Origin: Poteriospumella lacustris
Taxonomy: Eukaryota; Sar; Chrysophyceae; Chromulinales; Dinobryaceae
DNA length: 64,000 nt
Assembly (NCBI GenBank): GCA_008000375.1
Contig: SMOI01000163.1
Coordinates: 1-64,000, forward strand
Reading direction: 5' to 3'
The position numbers and the translations under genes were made by a program. Numbering within the stretch: the first letter of the stretch is position 1; each line of letters opens with the position of its first letter. Positions 12,147 through 24,111 of the stretch are shown one piece after another. The notes under the pieces were generated by a model. That model did not search any database. It had not been told where the DNA came from and worked only from the letters and a program-made list of their open reading frames with translations.

Positions 12147-13411
12147 TTAACGTCCATATCTCTCTCATGCGAGGGTGGCGGGGGAAAGTACTTGGAAAGA
12201 TGTAAGACGAAGCTGCAGTTTCCACCTCGAGCCAACATGCAGCCCAGCCCGCATGCCACTTGGGATGGAATGAAGATAATAGAAGGCAAGATAAGATAGA
12301 TGATATCAGAAGCCATTTGGACTGTCTGGGGCTGTGGACTCGCTGGGGAGCTTGGTATTTTTGCAGCGGAATTGTTTCAGCGGCGCGATCTCAGTGCAGG
12401 ACGCAGATACAACAAGTATCTCTTTTACCGATCCATGTGCCTTTTGTACTACTAGCTAGCGCCTATGAATAAAGCAATGAGATTAATACTACTCCAGTTA
12501 AGCCAAAGGAACGTACGTACATGCTGCCGTCATGTCGCGTGTCGTCGGATCTCGGCCTTGGGTGCTGTTCTGGTCTACTACAGAAGTAAGTGATGGTTCG
12601 TAAAGACCAACAATCACTGTACTTCATGAGGAACGAGATGCGATGTCATTGATTGGCAGAAGCAGGTCAAGAAGGCGGGGATGTTACGCATCTGCTGCAA
12701 ACATTGGTGCACGTAACGCTTTTGTATCTGGCTGGCGGTGCCGTCACCCGGCCGTCGTCCCCTATGCGCACATCCTAGGCTAGGCCACCAGCGCCGGCAG
12801 CATCTTCACCTCCAATGGGTAATGGCTGGCGCGGTTTACGGGTGGGTGGCGCGATGAGATCATTATTGGTTGAATCAATCGACAATCCCGATACAACAAC
12901 GGGCGGTTCGTGCGTGCGACGCGAAGATTTTCTAAAATGGGACTTGTCTGTCTACGTTCATAGACCTTTTCCGTAGACGTGAGTGAGAAGCTGGACACAG
13001 TATTTTACCAGGGCGAAGCCACCATCAAGCTGATGGTGGTTTCATCATCGCAGACACGTATGAATGTCCTATCGCTTATGGACCTATCCTGAAAGTGGTA
13101 GTTTAGTGTGGTCGCTTTGGCTTGTCGATTTCGTTTCTTCTTCTTGGCCATTTCTTTTTGCTTTGTTTTCTATGTTCAGACAGCAATCAATGGTATGCTA
13201 ATTTTCATTTATTCTTCGGTTTCTCTTGGTTGAAAGAAGCCGCAGTAGTCGAATACACAACCCAGGAAAATATATCTGCCTTGATTACTGTTTCTGTTGG
13301 AATGGTGGATCTCGGTGATTTGACACTACCCGAAAGAAACTCCTGAAATCATGAGGTGCAACATCACTGCTGCGGCCACTGCTGCCGCTGCCTGCTGCCT
13401 TTTTCCCCTCA

Positions 13412-13555
13412 ATGTTCTTTCTATTCTTGTCGTTTCTTTCGTGTTGGACTTCGCTTGTGCAAGCACAGCTCAGTAGCGGGAAGGTTATGGGGCCGAGCGT
13501 GCAGCGTCCTATTGCAGGTCAGTTCCAAACGGCTGCTTTCACGAAGAACCCTTGA
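13412..13555 (+). CDS. Possible small secreted or membrane protein, perhaps a first exon
   Basis: A 47-codon ORF starts with a convincing signal-peptide-like sequence (MFFLFLSFLSCWTSLVQA, with a plausible cleavage before QLSSGK). It lies 276 bases upstream of the p24 gene on the same strand. It stops at 13555. A GTCAGT donor-like site at about 13518 could instead splice to an exon I could not identify. No family was recognised. Confidence 0.25.
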   Translation: MFFLFLSFLSCWTSLVQAQLSSGKVMGPSVQRPIAGQFQTAAFTKNP

Positions 13556-13830
13556 GCAATACCTCACGTCTCACCAAAGTCGTTTTTGGTCTTTGTCACT
13601 GCTCTATCCCTTTTGTCTGGTTCCTGTCCGTGGCTATGTTTACTGGTTAATTAAGGGTTTGTGTGTGGGTTTGCTTAGGTGGCGTTATGTTAAGCGCCAA
13701 ATAGCGATAGTCTTGAATCGCCGCCGAGTTCCTGATGTGACTCCTTCATTTGGCACAATCTATCACGAAGTTCCACTCGTAAGCAAGCGCTTTCGCCGTT
13801 GGCTCTTATTTCGTTTTCCTGTGAGAGAGA

Positions 13831-14731
13831 ATGGTCACTATTTTCTCGGTGACGATCTTCCTATGCTGCCTGGTGGCCGCGCGGTCAATCGAAATGGAAC
13901 TGTTCCCAGGTGATATGCGGGTATGTTGTACTTCCAGGAACTGACAACAGCGAATGAGCTTTAATGGGTGAAATTATTTCCTTTAGTGCATTGGACAAGA
14001 GCTCGATCGACTGGAGACGGTCGTGTTTGCCTCCAGTGCTACTTCGAAAACAAAGGATGCGAAGCAAAAACTCACTTTAAAGGTGATCAAATGTCGGCCA
14101 TCGCTCATTGCAAAATTGCAGACTGGCTGATTACCATTGATTTCAGATTACTGATCCCGATGAAGAGGATATTTACTTCGAAAAAATCCCGTTTACGAAC
14201 AAAAGGGTGGAGTTTTTGTACAAAGTTCAGCAACGAGGAGTTTACGAGCTCTGTTTCGAGCTGCATGACGGTAAGATGCCTCCCACTTTTCGGAGGAAGC
14301 GCAATGTTTATTCATCTCTACATGGACAACTATTGCAGGCAAGACGCCGGTTCGAGTGTTTTTCCACGTGGATTACAAAGTTCTGTCCGAGGACGGGAAG
14401 GACTTGTCGCGACAGCTGTCGAAAGATGATGTCCCGTCGCTGCAGTCCGAATTGCAGTCGATCGAACGGAAAATCAAGGAAATTAGTTTGGAGATTGATC
14501 ATGCTAAACGACAAGAAACTTTCCTCAACGAAGCAAATGGTAAGATATCGAAGGCGCTTTGACTTGTGTCGTTGCGAACAGGCACTGACGCACTGACGTT
14601 GTCGATCTTCAGAAACGACGAACTCTCGCCTGCAATGGTTCAGTCTCTTGTCAATAGTTGTGCTCTTGGGAACAAGCGCGTGGCAAGTTATTTACCTACG
14701 GCGATTTTTCGCATCTAAAAAGCTGCTGTAA
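13831..14731 (+). CDS. p24 / TMED family cargo receptor (emp24/gp25L)
   Basis: Five exons: 13831..13920, 13987..14082, 14147..14270, 14339..14539 and 14613..14731, total 209 residues. All introns are GT-AG (66, 64, 68 and 73 nt) and frame-consistent. p24 proteins cycle between ER and Golgi in COPI/COPII vesicles and select luminal cargo. The signal peptide is MVTIFSVTIFLCCLVAARS. A GOLD domain follows, with its typical Cys residues (MRCIGQEL early, and GVYELCFELHDG at its end). Next is a coiled coil of heptads (about residues 120-165), then the family signature ETTNSRLQWFSLLS leading into the single transmembrane helix. The cytosolic tail YLRRFFASKKLL has the FF and KK sorting signals for COPII and COPI. 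It looks most like the delta subfamily. No single ORF longer than about 70 codons covers it because exons are short. Confidence 0.92.
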
Positions 14732-14832
14732 GCCACCAAACTCAATGCATCAATCTCATCCCCTCACAGGCTCGACGACGAACATAACCAACAACATTTA
14801 CAATTACACGACCACGAACACCCCACATCAAT

Positions 14833-16707
14833 CTACTTCTTGAACTTTTTCCGCCCTGATGCATTTTTATTACTATCGCCATTTTCTCCTGGGGCTGCAC
14901 CAGGGGAATTTGTGACGGGACCACCGGCACCGAGGCCCTGTAGCCGTTTCTGTAACCTGTTTAATGTGCGGCTCTTGAGCTCATCTCTTGTCAACGGCCG
15001 GTTGTCATCGTCGTAGCCCGCACCGTCGCCGTCTTCGTCCTCGTCTGATCGGTAATCGTCGGCCTTGGGCGGCACCACATGCAGATGGTCGGTGCCCATC
15101 GGTACCTTCGGCCCGCTGCCCAGCAGCGCCACCAGCGACTGTCCAGTGGCGTTCATATCGGCGCCTGGTGACGCCGCGGTGCGACCCGCTGGGTTGGTCG
15201 TTGGAGGCATTCCGTTGGGCGATAACATGAAGTTTTGCACAACCTTGTAGCGCTGCAGCAGTTCGTTGGCCTTCTTCTCGAGAATGCCGAGGTAGATGAC
15301 CATGTTGACGTCGCTGATGCTCGGCGGGACGTTGTTCTCTTCGTCTTCCCAGTCGAGGCGATTGCATATACTTTGCATTCCCCGCTTCAACGACTCTAAG
15401 ATGCGACTCAAATCCTGGCATCGCAGCTCGTACTTCTCCGCCATGGAGTTCGTCGAGTTGAGTTTGTTCTCGAGGTCCTTGAGGATCTCCTTGTGCTGAT
15501 TCACGTCCTGGCCCGACTCCTCGGCGAACTTGTGCTCTTCGTCTTGGAGCTGTGCGATACTTTCTTCCAGCTTCTCGATCTCGTTGTTTTGTTCGTTGAC
15601 GTAGTTGAACAAGGAGAAGTTGTGCTCCTCGTTCTTGATGAACGTCCGCACGAGGGTGTCGACGTCGCTGATGCCCGTGGCGGCCTTGATCTTGTTGAAG
15701 GCCTCCTCGAAGTTCTGCACGCGCTCCTTGTAGTCGATTTCTCCCGTTTGGCTGATGGATTTGGAGTCCGGCGACAAGGAACCACCCATGCCACCCGCGC
15801 TGCGACTGACACGAGTGGGGGACGCCCGCGACGGCGAGCGGCTGTTCTGCAGTCCACGCGTCGCAGCGACGTCCGTTGTGGAATTAAGGCGCGGCAATGA
15901 CCGCGAGCCCTTTGCGCTCATAAGATTGGTTGATTGCGCCGTGTTGCCCATTGATGGCAGCGTCAGCTCGGTGTCCAACATGCGCGCGAGCGCCGCCATT
16001 TGCTCGTCGAATTCTTCGCGCTCTTTGCGATTGGCTTGTTCGATGGCCGCCACTTCCATTTGGAAGTTATCGCGCTGTTCGTAGGCCTGGTTCGACATCT
16101 CGATGATTTCTGCCATCTGGCGCTTTTTCTCTTGTAAATCTCGTTCGATTTTGCGATAAATGTTTTCGAACACGACCCGCTCGCGGCGAAGATCGTCGAT
16201 TTGGTCGCGCAACGCCTTGTTGTGGGAGATGGCCTCGTTGAACTTGACGAGAGACTTGTCCAGACGATTCTCCAGAATGCGGATTTGCTTTTGAATCATC
16301 AAATAATTCTCACGGGGCGCATTGACCCCGCCCATCGATTTGCGCTGTTGAAATATTTTGCTGCGCATGATCTGCACCTGCTCCTCCAGGATCTGGTTGT
16401 TCTGTCGCTCGGCCTCGATGGCCAAGAAATACTTGTCGCCTTGTTCGGATAGCTGTTGCATCGCTTCGTGTACTTCGGCGGAAATGGGTTTGTTGGTGCC
16501 ACGCAGAATGACCGCAATGTCGGACTTGAGGACATCGTTGTCCTTGCGCAGCTTGTCGATTGTTGATTGTTGTTCTCTCAATACGGCGTGACTTTGATCC
16601 TCGTATGCTCTTCGATTGAACTCCATGTTGTGGTATTCGCGCTGAAGTTGCTGCAGCTCATTTTGCCGCGGATCTGCCGATGTCGGCTTCAAAGGAGATA
16701 CGGGCAT
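14833..16707 (-). CDS. Outer dynein arm docking-complex coiled-coil protein (ODA1/CCDC63/CCDC114-like)
   Basis: A single-exon gene of 624 residues. Residues of about 15-260 and 330-480 are long coiled coils. The N-terminal part (EYHNMEFNRRAYEDQS, then LREQQSTIDKLRKDN) matches the conserved opening of Chlamydomonas ODA1/DC2 and animal CCDC63/CCDC114 proteins. These dock outer dynein arms onto axonemal doublets. The C-terminus is Gly/Asn/Lys-rich and ends in a basic cluster. It converges with the p24 gene: the two stop codons are only about 100 bases apart. Its presence implies a motile flagellum. Confidence 0.8.
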   Translation of the reverse strand: MPVSPLKPTSADPRQNELQQLQREYHNMEFNRRAYEDQSHAVLREQQSTIDKLRKDNDVLKSDIAVILRGTNKPISAEVHEAMQQLSEQGDKYFLAIEAERQNNQILEEQVQIMRSKIFQQRKSMGGVNAPRENYLMIQKQIRILENRLDKSLVKFNEAISHNKALRDQIDDLRRERVVFENIYRKIERDLQEKKRQMAEIIEMSNQAYEQRDNFQMEVAAIEQANRKEREEFDEQMAALARMLDTELTLPSMGNTAQSTNLMSAKGSRSLPRLNSTTDVAATRGLQNSRSPSRASPTRVSRSAGGMGGSLSPDSKSISQTGEIDYKERVQNFEEAFNKIKAATGISDVDTLVRTFIKNEEHNFSLFNYVNEQNNEIEKLEESIAQLQDEEHKFAEESGQDVNQHKEILKDLENKLNSTNSMAEKYELRCQDLSRILESLKRGMQSICNRLDWEDEENNVPPSISDVNMVIYLGILEKKANELLQRYKVVQNFMLSPNGMPPTTNPAGRTAASPGADMNATGQSLVALLGSGPKVPMGTDHLHVVPPKADDYRSDEDEDGDGAGYDDDNRPLTRDELKSRTLNRLQKRLQGLGAGGPVTNSPGAAPGENGDSNKNASGRKKFKK

Positions 16708-17256
16708 TTCTTCTGCACCTCTGGCCCTTCAACGCCTCCTGATCACGACAAATACGATCGCAGCACAATCACTAGATCCAATAGATCGACAGAAGCTGAC
16801 AATCAGCCCAGAAATCGCATTGTGACGCGGGGTCCTCCTGCCAACTTTATCTCAGTTTCATCGTCTTCACACAAAGTCGCCACCGTCGACGATGGGCTCC
16901 TGAGGATTCGGCCGCAGGGCACCAGCGAGCTATCGGGCGAAACCGCTATCCGTCCGTAGCCCCTGCAGTTTCAAAAAATGGCGACCGTTTCAACTTTTGA
17001 CAACGCCGATAAAGGTTCATGTGCGACGTTTCAACGTGTCTATTACACTTTATTTAGGGATTAAATGAATGACGAAAGAGCAAAACGCCGTGTCACACCA
17101 TCCATCCTGTTGCACACACTAACACACTAACGACACACCACGCAAAACTATCGTGTACAAAGGTAACCAACCACCCACCACAACCATCAACCGGACCGAA
17201 AATCAAACGAAAAGAAAAGGGAAAGATAACAATTCCAAGCTACGTTGTATCTGCTC
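16708..17256. other. Intergenic, ODA gene to myosin
   Basis: This 549-base interval holds the promoter side of the ODA docking gene and the 3' flank of the myosin gene, both on the minus strand. Nothing else was recognised. Confidence 0.5.
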
Positions 17257-20200
17257 TTAAAATTCTAACTTGACGTCTTCGATGCCGTGGCCGTAGTCTT
17301 CGTCGTCGACCGGTTTAGGCTTCGGACCGGGTGCCGGGTCTTCGAAGTACACGTGCATCCCGAGCAGATCGTGAATGCGATTGAAAATAACCGACTCCTG
17401 AATGAGCCGCGTCTCGTCCTCGTCGAGTCCAGTCAGGAAAATCGCCTTGGTGAACAGCTTCGCGCCGAAGTTTTCTTTCTTTTGCTTCCGCATCTTGAAC
17501 GCCATGTGGATGACCACGCCAAACATCACCGCCAACTGCTCGTCGTTCACGTTGCGCAGCCACAGCGCCGACAAAAACGACAAATTGTCGCCGATCTGCG
17601 CACAGGACGTCAACGACTTCTCGTCCGTGAACGTGGAGAAATCGACTTGCTTCAGGAACTCGACGGCGGCCTCTTCGATCGTCGTGTTGAAGTTGTCCAG
17701 GTCGATGCGGTCGATGGTGAACTGCTCGTTCGGCGGCTTCAGGTCCTGCAACGCGAACGAGAACACCGACGACAGGCGCTGGCTCTTGTGCTCGTGCGGC
17801 AGCTGGCGGTAGTCCTGCACGAAGATGCCGTACTGCTGCGCGAGGGCGGGGTGGAGGATGGCGAGGACGTCGCCGTGCGTCGCCTGTGGCCGCGCCTTGA
17901 GGAAGTCGACGATGCGCAGCAACGTGAAATAGACCTGCACCGCAGCATAGCGCGGCACGCTGATGGGCACCATCAACCGCTGCAGGTCGCTCTCGGTGAA
18001 GCCGGACTCCACGAGGCCGTTGTACCGCACGTTCTGGCGGTACAACTCGCGGATCCACGACGACACGACCTCCGCGGCGACCGCGGGGTGCGACAGCAGC
18101 GCGTTGCGCACCTCGGGGTCCAGGGGCATCATCAGCTGTGGGCACGTGAACAGGACGTTTTCGTGCGGCTGGGCGGTGGCGTGCTGCGCGACGTACGACT
18201 CCGGGTGGAAGAGCTGCGGGCAGAACTCGACGTCGTTGATGACGCCGAGAATGCTCACGCCGGTCGCCTGTCCCTGCGCATCGCGCGTGCTCTTGATCAT
18301 GTAGTTTCGCGGCTGCGCACGCAACGCACCCGACAAGACCGTGCTGAGGAAGGCGACGGAGTACGACCGCGCGTCGATGAGGTCGAGCAGCCGCGGCTCG
18401 TCGACCACGTTCGCCAGCGTCTCGCCGGTGAAGTCGTTCGCCGCCTGGTAGAAGGCGATCTGACCGTAGTTCAACGCGCTTTTGCCGACGAGTTTGATGA
18501 AGCGGATGGGGTACATGACGACCTCCTGCTGCAGCATCATGAACAGACAGTTGCACGCGTACTCGAGGCCCGGCGCGCAGTGGATCAAGCGGAACACGAC
18601 GCTGTCTCCGCCGCTGGTGCTCACGACGCCCTCCGGATGCAACGCCTCCGCCGACAAGGTGATGGGAAACACGCCGTAGGTGGAGTCCTGGTTGCGCTTC
18701 TCGACCTGCAGCAGCGGCTGCCGCAACGACACCAGCGCGGCGAGCTCGCGCACGTAGCGCGCCTCGTCGGTGCCAAACTGCTGCTTGTACACGGACCCGT
18801 CGCCGAACTCCTCGACGAAGTGGATGACGTATTGGTAGTAGTACTGGTGCAGAATGCGCAGGAAGTCGATCGTCTTGTAGCAGATCATCAGCGGCGAGTT
18901 GTAGTTCTCGCGGCTCTTCGAGATGGCTTCCATCGCCTTGCGCAGCGCCTGGAGCCGCTCGATGAGGTCTTTGATCTTCTCCATGAGGATCATGACCTGC
19001 TTGAACATCTTGTGGTCCTTCGTCACGTTCTTCGTCGCGTTCGCCGCGCTGCGGTTCTCGGGCTTCACCGTGCGGCCGAGACTCATCATCTTGCCGAGCA
19101 TCGACAGCGGCACGAGTTTGTCCGGCAGCAGCAGGTTGAAGCCGTAGTCCATCGCGCCGGCGACCTCGTTGACCGCCGCGAAGATCTCGTCGGTGTAGTT
19201 GACCGACCACTCCAACAGCAACAGACGCGCACGTGGGATATCGAACCGGAGCAACGCGGTCTCGTCGGAGACACGCTTCGCCGCGATCAGTTGGTTGATT
19301 TCCTTCAGCAGCTTCTCGTCGAGTTTCTTGTACTCGCCGACCTTGGCCGCCGTGTTCTTCCGCTCGCGGGCTTGTTTCGCGACTTTGCTGGCCAAGGCGA
19401 CGTCGGCGGGGATCCCATCGGCGCCGGACAGGTCGGCGTCGGCCATTTCGCCGAAGAAACTCGAGCGTTTGCGGATGAGCCCTTTCACGGGGCTGGGCGA
19501 GAAGGCCGCCATTTGCACCGCCGCCGCTTGTTGCTCTTGTTGTCGCTTGTGCGCCAAATAGCGGCGGAATTTGCGCGTCGCCGTGAACGCGCGGAGCGTC
19601 GCTTGCAGCCGCACGATCCATCGCACGTAATCGCGCAGCAACAGGCCCTTCGGACGGCGGCGGTGGAAGATGAAGCGGAAGATCTTCTTCGAGGACTGCA
19701 CGATGATGTTGTGGCGCAGCCAGTCGAGCATCACCTTCTCGTGCTTCTTCAGAAACACCTTCGACAGACCCACCGGCACGTTCGCCGCCTCGATGCGCAC
19801 GGGTTCGCCGTGGATGTGTTCGTACTCCGCCAACGCGCGGACGTTGATCTGGCGCTTCGCCATGTCGCTGGGCGTCGACAGGACGCGGACGAGTTCTTGA
19901 CACTTCTCGCGCCAGTCGGGCGCATTGCGCAGCGTCAGGGTCTGCGACGGCACCAGGTTGCGGTAGCGATTGTAGAAGTCCTCGAGCGCGTAGCGCCCCG
20001 AGTAGCCCGAGCGCGAGATTTGCATCGCCGAGAGAATGCCGCCGTAGCTGAGCTGCTCGGCCACGTCCTTTTGGTTGAAGGTCGCGTCGGCGTGCGAGCG
20101 CTTGCCCACGGGGTTGATGCAGCGCACGAAGTGCTGCGTCGTGGCGCCGATCTCCTTCAGCAGCACTTTCAGCTCGTTTTGGAACTGCGTCACCGCCGAC

Positions 20201-22236
20201 GGCGCGTTGCGCGTCGTGGACGCGCGACGACTCACCGCACGGGCCATCGGGGCGCGCTCGCCTGCGGTGTCGCTGCCGGCGGCGGCGGTGTCCTTCACCT
20301 CGGCGACCGCGAGGATGGCGTTGCCCGATCGCTGCAGCAGCTGCAACGCTTCTTGCGGCAGCTCGTCGGTGTTTTTCTCAATGAAACCGTCGCTGGAGTA
20401 CTGCACCGGGCCCGCGAAGTGGATGATGTTGAACTTGCCGGCGACCTGTTGCGCGCCGCTGCTCGTGTAGCGGCCGCTGCTGTTCAAATCCTTCGTCAAC
20501 ACCTGCGCGAGACGCTTGTCGGTGGCGTTGGGGATGCGGCACTGGTCGTCGAGGATCTTGAAGAGGCTGTGGATGACGTCGATGGACTTCTGGTTGTCCG
20601 GGTACTCCACCGACTGGAACGGGATGTTCTCCCGCTCGTACTCGATCATCTCGAGCTTGAACATGTGCTGGTTGAACAGCTGCTGCAGCGTCTCGTTCGC
20701 GTAGTTGATGCACAGCTGCTCCAGACCGTTCGATTCGAAGGCGTCGAAGCCGAACACGTCCAAAATGCCGACGTTGATGAGTGCCACGGTCTCGGGTCCT
20801 TTGAACTTCTGCAGGACGCCGTTCAAGCGACCGGTGATCCACTCGAAGGCCTTTTTGTACACGAGCTTCGCGACGGAATCACGCACGTGTGTGGACTGAC
20901 CGACCTTCAGTCGGGCCTGGAAGGTCTCACGCGCAGAGACGACACTTCGCGTCGTCAACGCGAGTTTCAGGTCCTCCACCGGCAGCTGCAACAAGTCGGC
21001 GACCACATCGGCACTCGAATACACCGCGGCGTCCTCTTCGACGACTTTGGAACCTTCGACGGCGTTTTCGAAGAACGGCTCGAACTGCAACTTGCCAATG
21101 TGCAGCACCGAAGCGACCACATCCAACAGCGCGTTGACTTCGGCCGCATCCACGCCGAGGGCGAAGAGCGTCTCTTTCAAACTGGCGAGGTCGATCTCCT
21201 CGGCGGCGACACCGTCCACCGGCGGCAGATAGTGACAGTCCAGCACTCGGTCCAAGCGCAAACGCGCCTTCTCCTCCTCGGACGCACCCGTCATCAAGCG
21301 ATGGAAGATGTGGAAGTTGCGTTCTCCCGGCTGTTGCTTCACGACGCGAATGTTCTCGAGGAGATACGACTTGATCTCGCCGCCGACGAGGGCGCCGCGG
21401 CGGTCCATTTCGAGGTTGATGTACCGGCCGAAGCGACTGCTGTTGCTGCTGTGCACCAGTTTCGCATTGCCAAAGGACTCGATGATGCCTCCGCAGTTGA
21501 TCAACGTGAGGATGACTTCCTCCTGGCGCTCGACCGTGTCGGCGTCGAAGCCGGACGCGCTCACGTCCAACAAACTCTTCAGAAACAGCCGCGTGCACTC
21601 GGTTTTGCCCGAGCCGCTCTCTCCGTTGATGATGATCGTGTTGCGTGTCAAGGTAGACAGGGCGGATAGTGATTCAGGCAACGATTCAGACACCACACGA
21701 CGCATAAACTGTGAGAAGAGTCGCTCGGAGCTCTCGTCGGGAACGACGACATTCGACGGGTTCAAGGCGATCAACACGGGGCCCGTATACGAGTAGATGA
21801 GGCTCTTCATGAATCGCTCCTCAAGACAGCGCAACATTTCTGGCTCGTTGAGATACGTCAGTTCGATCAAGTTCTCCACCGCCGCACTGTTCATCTCGTT
21901 GCGTTTCTTGACGTCCTCCGTCTCGAAGAATCCCTCGTGAAGTCTGCGCCATTTTGATTCAGAATAAGACACACGCGTAGGTTGCGAAGGAGAAGAAAAG
22001 AACTACAGACTTACTGGAAAGAAACGTGATTTCCGCTGGTGTCGGTGGCGACGTACGCCGTCGTGGTGGCATCCACCGCGGTCTGTTTTCCAGGAACCAA
22101 CACGCTCAGTCAACCCACACCAGAAGAAGTCAACGACAAAGCGTATCTGTACCTTCGAAGTTATCTTCGCATTAATCCACGAACGACTGACTTTGGCGTC
22201 TTTGTTCTTCACCCAAACGGTCTCACCGATATCCAT
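17257..22236 (-). CDS. Myosin heavy chain with novel C-terminal tail
   Basis: Three exons in gene order: 22236..22153, 22082..22015 and 21943..17257 (donors GTACAG and GTAAGT), giving 1612 residues. The two short 5' exons encode an SH3-like myosin N-terminus (MDIGETVWVKNKDAKVSRSW) and join in frame to the motor. Motor landmarks: P-loop GESGSGKTE near residue 157, switch I SNSSRFGRYINLEM, switch II region LDVFGFDAFESNGLEQLCIN, and the relay and converter up to about residue 790. A basic neck with IQ-like segments follows (about 790-870), then a tail of about 700 residues with no coiled coil, FERM or MyTH4 signature that I recognise. The tail carries PRNYMIK near 1260 and GVINDVEF near 1283. 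In spacing these recall the P-x-N-Y ... DND catalytic loop of PI-kinase-like proteins, but the second Asp context is altered. The myosin class cannot be assigned by eye. Confidence 0.85.
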
Positions 22237-22649
22237 CGTGCTGCGACGTCGGTTGTACCCAAATTACTTTCGTATCGACAAAATCGCGAACGCTCAATGA
22301 CCCACGAATCCCTATCCCAATAATGCAAACACACACCGGTTTGGAATCGTGGCGTTTAGGTTGTATCCGGGCGGTTGGTCGTTCGAGAGCGACGATCGTC
22401 GTCGGCGACGAGTCGCTGCGACTTTTGTGGCGGCGGCCTAACGGCGACCTCCTCGCCCGCACATCGCGCACAGGCAAGTCGCCGCATGTATCGCCTACAT
22501 ACTGAGATAAAATGTACAACAGGCTCAGAGCGGTGGGCGCTGTGAGCGCGAGCGTTATGACTTTTACATATTACGACCGACCTCACCGGGGAACAGGGTT
22601 AAAATCTAGCAGATCTAAGCAAACTAACAAGAGTGTATGGTGCATTCTC
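22237..22649. other. Intergenic, myosin 5' flank
   Basis: This 413-base interval is upstream of the myosin start and downstream of the signal peptide peptidase stop. It should hold the myosin promoter. No distinct motif was recognised. Confidence 0.5.
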
Positions 22650-23723
22650 TTAGTCCTCCTTCTTGACGGCCGCCTTCTCCTGCTCTTTCTTCTCTTTCGT
22701 CTCCTCGTCGTACGCGAAGAGCAAGCTGAACTCGGCCTTCGCTAACGCGACGACCAGAGAGCCACCGAGACAGGCAGGTACCAGGTACAGCAAGGCAGGT
22801 TGTGCGGCCTTGAAGTAATACATGACAAAGACCGTCGCGACGAGGCCCAGCGCGTAGCTGACGATGTTCACCAGGAAATAGGGCGCGGAGAAGGAGGGCA
22901 CCGGGTCGTCCTTGTGGGCGACTTTGCTGCGAACGGCGTCGAATCGGAGCAACAACGCCACGAACAGACCAGGGACAACGATGTCACCCAGACCGAGCAA
23001 CGAGAACTTTCCTGCGGAGCCGGCGGTGGGCAATTCGACCGGGAAGAGCAACTTGATGGGCCCGTCGAAGGACTTCGCCACCGTCACCATCACGTCCGTG
23101 CCGAACACCCAGAAGATGTCGTAGAAGAACAATCCGACCAGGAGAATCGCGCCAATCTTGTAGCTTCCGATCGAGATGCGCTCCAGCGCGTGGACGCAGA
23201 AGACGATGCCGAAGATGTTGTTCAACATGTAGTGCTTCGTCTGGAAGTACGTCGCAGAGAAGGCGATAGCAATCACAAGGTACACCAATTCCATGCCGGA
23301 GAAGAGCAAATCGACCTCGCCAATGAGCGGAAAGGTCCGCTTGAAGCCGTAGCGCGGGGCGGATTTACTGCTGGGGAACATCTTCGACAGAAAGCTGGTG
23401 AGCGTTCCGACGCCCATGAGACTGAAGTAACCCGACAGGACCAAATTGACCGTGTCCTTGTCGAAGTACTTGAAGACCATATACAAGCCGAACAACGAGG
23501 CGGAGCCGATCAGAGGGAACTTGTACGCATCGTCCGCAGATATCGTTTCCTTCTCATGCTCTTCAGCAGACAGCAACCGCAGAGAACGCACACTACCAAT
23601 GAAAACGATAGAAGTAGCACTGACAATCAAGTTCAAAGGAACGGGAATGACCACAAAGTACGACGCAGCCCAGAAGCCCAGGAGCAGCAAGTAACTGATG
23701 TTCAGCAACGTTGACAACGACAT
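22650..23723 (-). CDS. Signal peptide peptidase (presenilin-type aspartyl protease)
   Basis: A single exon of 357 residues with about nine hydrophobic segments. It cleaves leftover signal peptides within the ER membrane. The three signatures of the family are intact: YD at residues 201-202 in FFYDIFWVFGTD, GLGD with catalytic Asp near 247 followed by IVVPG, and PAL at about 309-311 in QPALLYLVP. Length matches animal and plant SPP (HM13). The C-terminus ends in a charged tail with KKED, a KKXX-type ER retrieval signal, which supports ER residence. It is well separated from SPPL2 types, which carry a long luminal protease-associated domain. Confidence 0.95.
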   Translation of the reverse strand: MSLSTLLNISYLLLLGFWAASYFVVIPVPLNLIVSATSIVFIGSVRSLRLLSAEEHEKETISADDAYKFPLIGSASLFGLYMVFKYFDKDTVNLVLSGYFSLMGVGTLTSFLSKMFPSSKSAPRYGFKRTFPLIGEVDLLFSGMELVYLVIAIAFSATYFQTKHYMLNNIFGIVFCVHALERISIGSYKIGAILLVGLFFYDIFWVFGTDVMVTVAKSFDGPIKLLFPVELPTAGSAGKFSLLGLGDIVVPGLFVALLLRFDAVRSKVAHKDDPVPSFSAPYFLVNIVSYALGLVATVFVMYYFKAAQPALLYLVPACLGGSLVVALAKAEFSLLFAYDEETKEKKEQEKAAVKKED

Positions 23724-24111
23724 GATTCGCTACACACAACAGACAGACGAATACAACGACCAGCGAATGCGACTCGTGTATCTGGTTGTGCTTCCCTCGC
23801 GATCTGCGGTCGATCTGCGATCGATCTTCGTCGATCGCCAACGAGCGCGACGGTCCAACGCGCGGCGCCCGCAGCGGCGGCGGCGCTGATTTACCCACTT
23901 CGCACAGACTCTGGGTATTCCCCACCGCAAAGGTTGGAATGACGGCTGGTCCTTCGCTGCTGCTCCTACGGCTACGGGTGGCTCCCCATCGATGCATAAG
24001 AGACGCACGGAACGAAGACAACTAGTAAACTTATGTGGATGACGATACAAACACCGAAACAAACAAACGAACAAACAACACAGAGAAACTGAAACGGGCG
24101 CGGGGCGTGGT
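23724..24111. other. Intergenic, SPP to WDR90-like gene
   Basis: A 388-base interval between two minus-strand genes. Nothing was recognised. Confidence 0.5.

Larger units (their letters stand above)
10673..13411. other. Gene-poor interval
   Basis: About 2.7 kb lies between the membrane-protein gene and a small secreted ORF. Reading frames here are short and mutually inconsistent. It holds the direct repeat pair at 11088-11161 and a possible crinkler-like fragment at 11949-12146 (-), both listed separately. Nothing else could be supported. Confidence 0.5.

Noticed and set aside
14207-14596. 129-codon plus ORF near the p24 gene
   Set aside because: It spans introns of the p24 gene in the wrong frame. 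The spliced p24 reading explains the region.
17287-21669. 1460-codon plus-strand ORF antisense to the myosin gene
   Set aside because: It lies wholly inside the myosin coding exon, is extremely rich in Arg, Val, His and Leu and has no domain pattern. GC-rich third positions on the real strand remove antisense stops.
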